Shown here: piece by piece, positions 57,731-64,000 of the stretch | Numbering within the stretch: position 1 is the first letter of the stretch | Layout of the letters: each line of letters starts with the position of its first letter | DNA from: Cristatella mucedo | Taxonomy: Eukaryota > Bryozoa > Phylactolaemata > Cristatellidae | NCBI GenBank assembly: GCA_009760855.2 | Contig: WPIO01000030.1 | Location: forward strand, 3,908,501-3,972,500 | Reading direction: 5' to 3' | DNA: 64,000 nt | The notes under the pieces: generated by a model | What the model was told of the DNA's origin: nothing | The model's database searches: none | Seen by the model: the letters and a program-made list of their open reading frames with translations, nothing else | Position numbers and translations under genes: made by a program

Positions 57731-58427
57731 AGGTAATCGTAAAGGCGATGCATATGTAGATGTATGTTTTTTTCAGTCAGCAAAATTCGGATGCAGCTCC
57801 GCTGCTTGATTAAATTAGCGTCACGGCCAAGGAAAGGATGTCGTTAAAAGAGAGTGCGAACTTTCCCAGCACCCTGAAAGAAATTTTCGTAGCGGGCTAA
57901 CGTGCCGTGCATAACCGTTTACTAGCACGAAGTTGTTGTCTTCCCATAACTGTAAACGTACGTGAAAAAACCATAAATCAAAAAACTAATATAGAATGTC
58001 ATTAAATCAATGGCGTTTTATCTTCATCCGCACCTTGTCAGTCATATCCCCAAAAAGCTTTTTAAGCTCCGATTTGTTTTCAGCTGTAAGCAACAGGCAA
58101 GACGCAAGAAGTAAATTTTGTTCTGTACTGGGCTCAAAGTCTGATTGTCTTTCAGCGAACAACTTGCGGCAGACGATGGCCGTGCATCTCTCAAAATAGC
58201 GGAAGCGAGGTGCATAGTTAAAGAACGAAAGGATAAAGCAGGCGCAATTAATAGAAGCAAATGGTGATACCATGAATAGTGGATGGGAAAAAGCTTCGCT
58301 GAGAAAGATATGGGCTCAAATGAGTCTCCATTACAAGGAACTGCAGTGTGCATGCGTCCGTCGCCAGAAGCGAGCAACAACAATAAGCTCAGAAAATTAA
58401 TAGTAAGTGCTCTGACGGAAAAATAAA
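57731..58427 (-). other. possible terminal exon at 58007-58083, otherwise nothing
   Basis: A minus frame ends ENKSELKKLFGDMTDKVRMK-IKRH before a stop at 58007-58009 and is preceded by a CTTACAG acceptor-like site at 58084-58090. The open frame continues upstream to 58273 (LLLASCLLLTAENKS, RYFERCTAIVCRKLF). Composition looks protein-like, but I recognise no family. The remaining sequence shows nothing. Confidence 0.25.
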
Positions 58428-58555
58428 TACATAATTCATTTGCATAGCACTGTAGGAAAAGTTAATCTTTATCAAAATGCTTTACACGTGCCGAATGGCA
58501 CAAGTTCACGACCTTGGTTGTTGAAGGTGCTCACTTTACCTTGGCGCCAAACAGA
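58428..58555 (-). mobile_element. SINE-A copy, diverged
   Basis: On the minus strand, TTTGGCGCCAAGGTAAAGTG and a CGTGAACTTG box B remnant precede GTAAAGCATTTTGATAAAG and CTACAGTGCTATGCAAATGA. The order and tail are those of SINE-A, though the stem-loop is much eroded. Confidence 0.6.
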
Positions 58556-59349
58556 GACAGAAGCAGAAAACACTTGCTGAGACACAGCACGCCTAACTGT
58601 GCTTGTTTTAATACCAAGATATAAAATAATTATTTGAGCTTCAAACTATGAAGATGTATTGCCGGATTAAATACTGTATTCGTCTCTTTTCGATAGTGCT
58701 AATAATGCGGGTTACTTACGGTATTGATTTCACATGCAGGGCGTATTGAGCTGTTTATGATTGCAGACTTAGGATCAACCAAGAGTGGCAGCCCAATGCT
58801 AACGCGCTCTGAAGCTCAGTCACATGGATCTTACTTCTCTGTCAGAGGTGCAGTGCAAATATTATCGATCTCAGTCAATAATTGGTTGAAAAGAGGCAAG
58901 TAAATAGAAATAGTTCACGACTACACTCATTAGAACGCATGGGTATCTTTTTAGCTAATTCCTTGCACTATATAGAATAGATAGAGTTAACACCTGTATT
59001 TATATCCTTCAAAATCAGACCATACGTCAAAACAAGCATGCAAGTAAAAAAGAAACCTCTGCATAGATATTTAATTCTAATGAAAATAAGCATTCGCATA
59101 CGGTATTCTGCTCGTTTGGGCATCTAATCCCTGACCCATAATAGAAGTGCAATACATTTCCAAATTCGCTTTACTGCCTAGTTAGTTGAGTCTATTGCTT
59201 CTGTAAAGCCTAAAGTTAGCAACCCCTGCTGGAGATACGGCTGCAAAATAGGTAAACGTATCTAAGAGATTCAGCCACATATCCTTTGGTAAATGAGCTG
59301 CTTTGGCATCCAGTTGTTCAATAAATAAAAACCAAGATGCGCATGCTGA
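58556..59349. other. no gene recognised
   Basis: AT-leaning spacer without identifiable features. Confidence 0.45.
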
Positions 59350-59760
59350 CCACATGGTCCGTTATTACTGGGCTTCTCCATACTTGGTTGAAATGCTGCA
59401 CCAGTTTCAACCACCTCGCCCTCCTCGCTTCCTCTAACGACAACAAATTAGCTATAATATTCTTTCGCCTAAAGATCGACGGTGACACGAGATTTTGCTC
59501 TGCACGTCTTAGACTTAATAACTTGTCACCACAAATTATTACACAGCGATGTCTGCATTCTGCTGCAGATCTGGTGCAGATCTTTTTCTGCACTGCTACT
59601 TTCAAGCAATTCGCTTACACACAGGCCCTCGTCAATCGGCTATCGTTCTTCCTTTCACTGACGTGCGCGAGATGACATCTGACGGCTACTGTATACTTAG
59701 CGAAAGCCGACTTGATTACCTACACTTGGCTGTCCAAAAAATCTATTAGGCCTCAGCAGC
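59350..59760 (+). mobile_element. LINE-B copy, C-terminal region
   Basis: A plus frame reads TWLKCCTSFNHLALLASSND, NKLAIIFFRLKIDGDTRFCS, ARLRLNNLSPQI and, later, TATFKQFAYTQALVNR. This is the LINE C-terminal order (FFRLK..GD, LW-N-LP-like, FK-LKTHLF-like) with substitutions. It is followed within 100 bp by another LINE-B fragment in the same orientation. Confidence 0.68.
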
Positions 59761-59859
59761 TCTTGATAAACATGACTGCATGGCTAGTCAACAAATCCCA
59801 GATAATCAGCCACGCGTCTCCTTTTCTGGAGGAGCGAGGATGGCCTCATGGATGCAGAG

Positions 59860-60300
59860 GGCAATTTGTGCACTGACCCACAGGGCCCGCCGCGGTCTGC
59901 TCCTTCATACCTAGCTGAGCTGCTGCATCAGTTTCAGCCTCCCTCGCGCTCCCAGGTCCCCTATGGATGATAAATTACCTATTTAGTTCCTACGCGTACA
60001 GACATTTGGCGGCAGAAGCCTTTTTCCCTGCAGGCCCGAGACTGTGGATCTTCATCCACAATTATTTTGCGACGACATCTACTCTCCTGCTGCTGACCGC
60101 GATATCAATTTCCTGTTGTCTGCTGCAGCTACTTCCGCGCTACTCACAAACTCGAACGCTCTTTTGACTCGGTAATGTTTCTCCCTTTCTTAGTGCTTCG
60201 GGAGAGGGAGCTTTTAGTTACAGATTGAGGGCCATAAACCATTTTGGCTTTGAGTTTGCTGTGTAACCCTATCTCTCTCTAGTGTAACACTCACTTACCC
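59860..60300 (+). mobile_element. second LINE-B copy, C-terminal region and 3' end
   Basis: Frames read APSYLAELLHQFQPP, then AAEAFFPAGPRLWIFIHNYF, then a decayed end with GGGAGCTTTTAGTTACAGAT. The nucleotide sequence at 60075-60140 matches the LINE-B remnant at 54.3 kb. The fragments at 59.35 and 59.86 kb cover overlapping parts of the element, so they are two copies and not one split copy. Confidence 0.65.
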
Positions 60301-61419
60301 TTTTTGGCTTCGAAGAGCTACAGACGGAGATGTCGTACACGTCATGACGGACTGTCTGCCTGTCTGTCTTTCTCTCTCGCACTTTAACCCTTTAGCCAAG
60401 TGAGCCGATTCGTCTTCAGCCATATCAGTACTCAGGGTGCCTTATTCGAAGGCAATCCCAGAAGCCTACGCACCATTGCTAGCCTTCTCTGTCATCCGGT
60501 TGCCTAACGACATTGTCTCTAGATCAGTGCGCCTCCGCGAAAGGCTAGACCAGACGACCGCATGCTTAGAACTGGACTGTGGCCAGCTGAATCGGAAAGT
60601 GAATGTTTACTTTGCGTCAATTAGCAAATACAGTCAGAGCAGGCCTTTGCCAGAGTAACGTCTGGTGATCTTACCCTTCGTAATGTGATCCGTCGACCGA
60701 CCGCCTCATATTCAGTCGCGACACCAATTAAGGTCGCATCGCAGAGGTTTGTACTATAAGAGAGCAGCTCGTCGATCGCGAGCTGCTCAAGTTGACGGAT
60801 ACTGCGCCTCCGACGAGGCTGCAACCATAGTCTTCGCTTTTTCCTTGAGCAACATTGCACAATGGGCCACGCCTGCAAGCCATAGCAACTGCTCGTTGGC
60901 CGGTCAGACCACGCTCTGACCGATCGCGCTTGCAGTCATTGTAGCGGTCCTGCGAGCTTGGCTCGCCCCAAGCTCCTGAAATTACCATGACGAGTGGTTC
61001 ATTTTACCAGCGCCCTTTTGTCTGCCGTCGCACTCCAGTCCGAGTGGCTGGCGGCTGACTTCGGCTCACGAAGGCAAACTGACCATTGCAGCAATCAGTG
61101 CCAGTGGCACTTCGCATGCACTCGGTGCTTTGGAAGCTGCCGAACGATCGGGCAGGCAGAACGACGGCGGCGTGGGGGTGGCCGTCATTCATCAACAATC
61201 AGAGGGTAGCTTTTCGCCAGCACTTTCACGTCAATCTACGTGCCTTGGGGCTTCGAACGAGCCCCTGAAATCTGCCCCAGATAGTCACCTAGTTATGTAT
61301 CGCAGCGATCTGTAAGTTGTGGGTCACTTGGGGTCTCTTCATCATGGTGTGCCCACTTTATCTCTAACCTGGCTCTTCAGCCTTACTCAAGGCTGAGTCT
61401 ATAACGGATCGAGGATAAT
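60301..61419. other. no gene recognised
   Basis: Moderately GC-rich part at 60430-61260 with short overlapping frames. No domain, element end or RNA gene seen. Confidence 0.45.
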
Positions 61420-61575
61420 ATCTTAGCCGATTTAACAGCTCAATTTTCATAGCTGCAGAAGAGCCTTACCGACTAACACCACTGCTTGCAGTTGGCAATT
61501 AAGAATCTCCCAACTGCTAATTTCTTACCCAAGAACCTCGGTCGTGAAGAGCGAGCACTTTACCTCCAGGGCTAT
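61420..61575 (-). mobile_element. SINE-B copy with small insertion
   Basis: On the minus strand, GGTAAAGTGCTCGCTCTTCA, GACCGAGGTTCTTGGGTAAG, a TTAATTGCCAACTGCAAGCA core, GTAAGGCTCTTCTGCAGC and GCTGTTAAATCGGCT. The order is the family order, but a GAAATTAGCAGTTGGGAGAT stretch interrupts the part after box B. Confidence 0.7.
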
Positions 61576-64000
61576 CACGTACAGTAACATATAGATGGCT
61601 ACACGACCAATTGAGATGCTGCTGTTGCTTTCATGTTCGCTAAGCCGTGTAGTGCTAATGTATTCCGTATAAGGGCTCGGTATCCATTTCAGATTGTCAG
61701 TTGCATTATTTCGCTGCTGCAAGTGCCGAATCACACGTTGCTGAGCACATCCACTTACGCAGTCCCAAAATCGTTTGAATTTATAGTACCGAAATACTGC
61801 AGCCAAACAGCCAGCCTCTATGCTAATGATTTTTTATTTGTGTTTAACGTATTATTTATGTTACATATAATGTACGGTCTGTTAATGAGCTCGGGGGACA
61901 ACCTTGGCTCGGACCAGTTGATAGGTGTGAGAGAGCTAGGTTGGGCACGTGTGAAGCTGTCGGTAAAAAAGGGATCCTAGGAGTGGACCACACATTGAGC
62001 CAAAGGGCGGCTGTACGGAAGACTGAGAGTCTGTAGCCGAAGGCTATTAAAGGCCGCTAAGTCTGGGTCGCCCTGCTTAACGGTTGCCCAGCCGAAGGAG
62101 CCGTCCATACTTAGCTAGTTCGCATCTAAACAGTGTTTGCATTCTGTCAAATCGTATCAAACAGCAGCTTCAAGCTTCGAGCATACTGTTGTCAGGTGAT
62201 CACTACTCAAAAGCTAGTCTCCTGAAACTCTAAAGCCAGCTTAGACCCTCGTCCGACGCTTCGTGCATGCAGGCCATGCCTAGACTAGTTCTTTTCCTGG
62301 CCTGGCGTTGCTATGCATAGTCCGCTTCCTCCACTCCCATCTGCTTTGATATCCTGACAGCCATTTATTCCTACTCGGTTCTCAAAGGTCAGTATGGTAT
62401 TGCTAACAGCAGTAAATATTCCTGCAGGAAGGTAATCTTGCTTGGCTGACATGCTGAGGCCAGTGCAAGAGAGCATTAGGCTTCAGCATCTGGGCCTCGT
62501 TATGCACTCGCCGCAAAAGATACAACGAATAGACTGGCACATGCGCCTGGTCATTCAGCGAGGTTTTACTAGTGCTTGAGATTATTAGCAGCTCCTGAAA
62601 TATAAGTATTAAGAACTAGATCTGTCACAATCTTTGCTTCAGACAATACATTTCGAGACGAGCAGCCAGCTGTGCTGTGTGTTGGTGCCAACTGGTGTCA
62701 GAAGTTTTTCTACTTATGATGCTGACGTGTCTAAACTTCGAGTCACGGGATATTTGATGGTATTCATTGTCTAGTTGGTGAGGAGCCACATTTTGGCATT
62801 CATTAATGCGGTTACAGCGCTGAGTGTCATGCCCCGATATTTCATGATGATTGAGAGGACTACTTGTCAATTTCACGCTTTCCGCGTTTGGTCGGCTCAT
62901 CTTTGAGTTATTTACGACTTGTTGAAGTACCGTCGTTTGCTCGTCCTGACATATACACAGTTTTTTGCTATTGTGTCACTCAAGCTTAAACTCGGTGAAA
63001 TGCAGCTAAAGTTTTTCGGTTGCACCTGTGCTACGGATGCTGAATCGGCTTGTCGCAAAAGTATGACGCCTTGAAAACTTGAAAAAGCCGATTCGCAGTG
63101 CATTCTTGTCCTCCGCCTGCCTTTAGAAACTCTACAGTCGACGGGTGTACTATGGCTCCGGTAGCAGCTGCTTCGCTGGATGCTGCTGAGCATAGCCCAC
63201 AGACTGACTAAGTGACTAGCGTAAGGCGGACAGAAGTGGCTCGGTAGGATGATGATGCCAAGGCGATAGGTTTGATCTGCGATCGCTTGTGAGCAGGTTC
63301 ACGACAGTTTGCTCATCCTCGCGTTGTGCACACTGACGCTGTTCTCCATTAGAGATATGTGTAGGCAGCTCGAGAGGCTGGACCAAATTGAATTGCATTC
63401 ACGTTTCCGCAACCAAATATAGAGATGTTGACCTTTAAGTCGGGGGCACGCCAATGGTTCAGTAGAAGCCCTGAAGCCCAGTTCCATGCTGCGATGGCTT
63501 TCGGTGAATGAGACAGCTGCAACGATTACTAAAAAGAAGGCAATTGTAAATGATCTGCAGTAATACTATGCTAGAGCCTAACCTGATGGCGGAGAGAAAC
63601 GCCGACAGCTTCTATAGTAGGTCATACTAGCTTTCATATGTAATTTTAGCCGTAGGGCCTTACTTTTCGGAGGGGGAAGTGAAGCGTGCGGCTGCTAAAT
63701 CAATCTACAGTATCTGGCAGTGCTTAGAATTACTAGCAGCTCCTGAATTAATAGCGTTGGGAACCATAAATGTCATAACTACCTATCTACACACATAGCT
63801 CACCAATTCAGTTGAATTTCGTGCTTCTAACTGAGAGGAGCCCTGTGGCTGATGCTGCATCACATGCGATCAACTGTTGCCATCAGAAGAGACTTCGCTT
63901 TAATAGTGACATGGACCTGTTATGTTAATCTATAAGTGTTCTTTATTGCTTCCGTACTCTGTTGCAACTGAAACTACCTGGGTGCATCGGTGCAGCTTCT
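61576..64000. other. no gene recognised
   Basis: Short open frames on both strands (for example 61633-61980 +, 62625-62900 -, 62912-63193 -) show no known domains. The phrase ATTA(C)TAGCAGCTCCTGAA occurs at about 62581-62598 and 63731-63747 and may be part of a further diverged repeat. Confidence 0.4.

Noticed and set aside
56185-57783. Many long Arg/Ala-rich frames on both strands, up to 186 codons
   Set aside because: High GC leaves few stop codons in any frame. The frames overlap each other and lack recognisable domains or a consistent splice structure.

Overview
This is a stretch of nuclear animal DNA, most likely from an invertebrate. It has no operons, almost no long open reading frames, GT-AG splice signals, abundant microsatellites, and many decayed transposons typical of metazoans. 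The abundance of L2-like LINEs, tRNA-derived SINEs, hAT and Tc1/pogo elements suggests an aquatic invertebrate, perhaps a lophotrochozoan, but the species cannot be fixed from the sequence. The only host coding exon I recognise with confidence is a 98-bp minus-strand exon at 1187-1284. It encodes the central part of a ubiquitin-conjugating enzyme of the UBE2G/UBC7 class.

The dominant content is a LINE/SINE partnership. A LINE family of L2/CR1 type, here called LINE-A, occurs as about 19 mostly 5'-truncated copies. They end in the same stem-loop followed by an ATT-rich tail (3.6, 7.0, 8.5, 9.2, 12.4, 16.6, 20.1, 21.6, 24.4, 25.7, 26.3, 33.4, 39.1, 40.5, 40.7, 45.5, 47.0 and 48.8 kb). A tRNA-derived SINE family (SINE-A: 1.7, 4.0, 28.7, 34.4, 41.9, 58.4 kb) carries a related 3' stem-loop. 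Paired arm changes in several copies keep the stem intact, which argues for a functional RNA structure. A second SINE family (SINE-B: 0.8, 4.6, 13.5, 61.5 kb) and a second LINE family (LINE-B: 27, 54.3, 59.5, 60 kb) are also present.

Layout. 0-5 kb: E2 exon and scattered SINEs. 6-9.3 kb: a dead Tc1/mariner transposase, then a dense LINE-A cluster with a 321-bp exact tandem duplication and a snap-back hairpin. 10-17.5 kb: a pogo-like MITE, a hAT end, a degenerate minisatellite, and CpG-rich stretches. 18.45-23.24 kb: a decayed hAT transposon (zinc-finger-protein-like transposase, minus strand) bounded by matching terminal repeats and a diverged 8-bp target duplication, with LINE-A copies nested in it. 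Copies of an unclassified diverged repeat flank it at 16.7 and 24.5 kb. 25-49 kb: LINE and SINE debris, microsatellites, a hAT MITE, and an R2-type LINE endonuclease-domain fragment at 45.7 kb. 48-57.7 kb: three GC/CpG-rich blocks that may be promoters, a LINE endonuclease fragment, a 670-bp Tigger/pogo element with TA duplication, and a 250-bp GA microsatellite. 58-64 kb: LINE-B and SINE remnants, then sequence in which I recognise nothing.

No intact transposase or reverse transcriptase was seen. I found no CRISPR array, rRNA gene or functional tRNA gene, and nothing I could identify as an endogenous virus.
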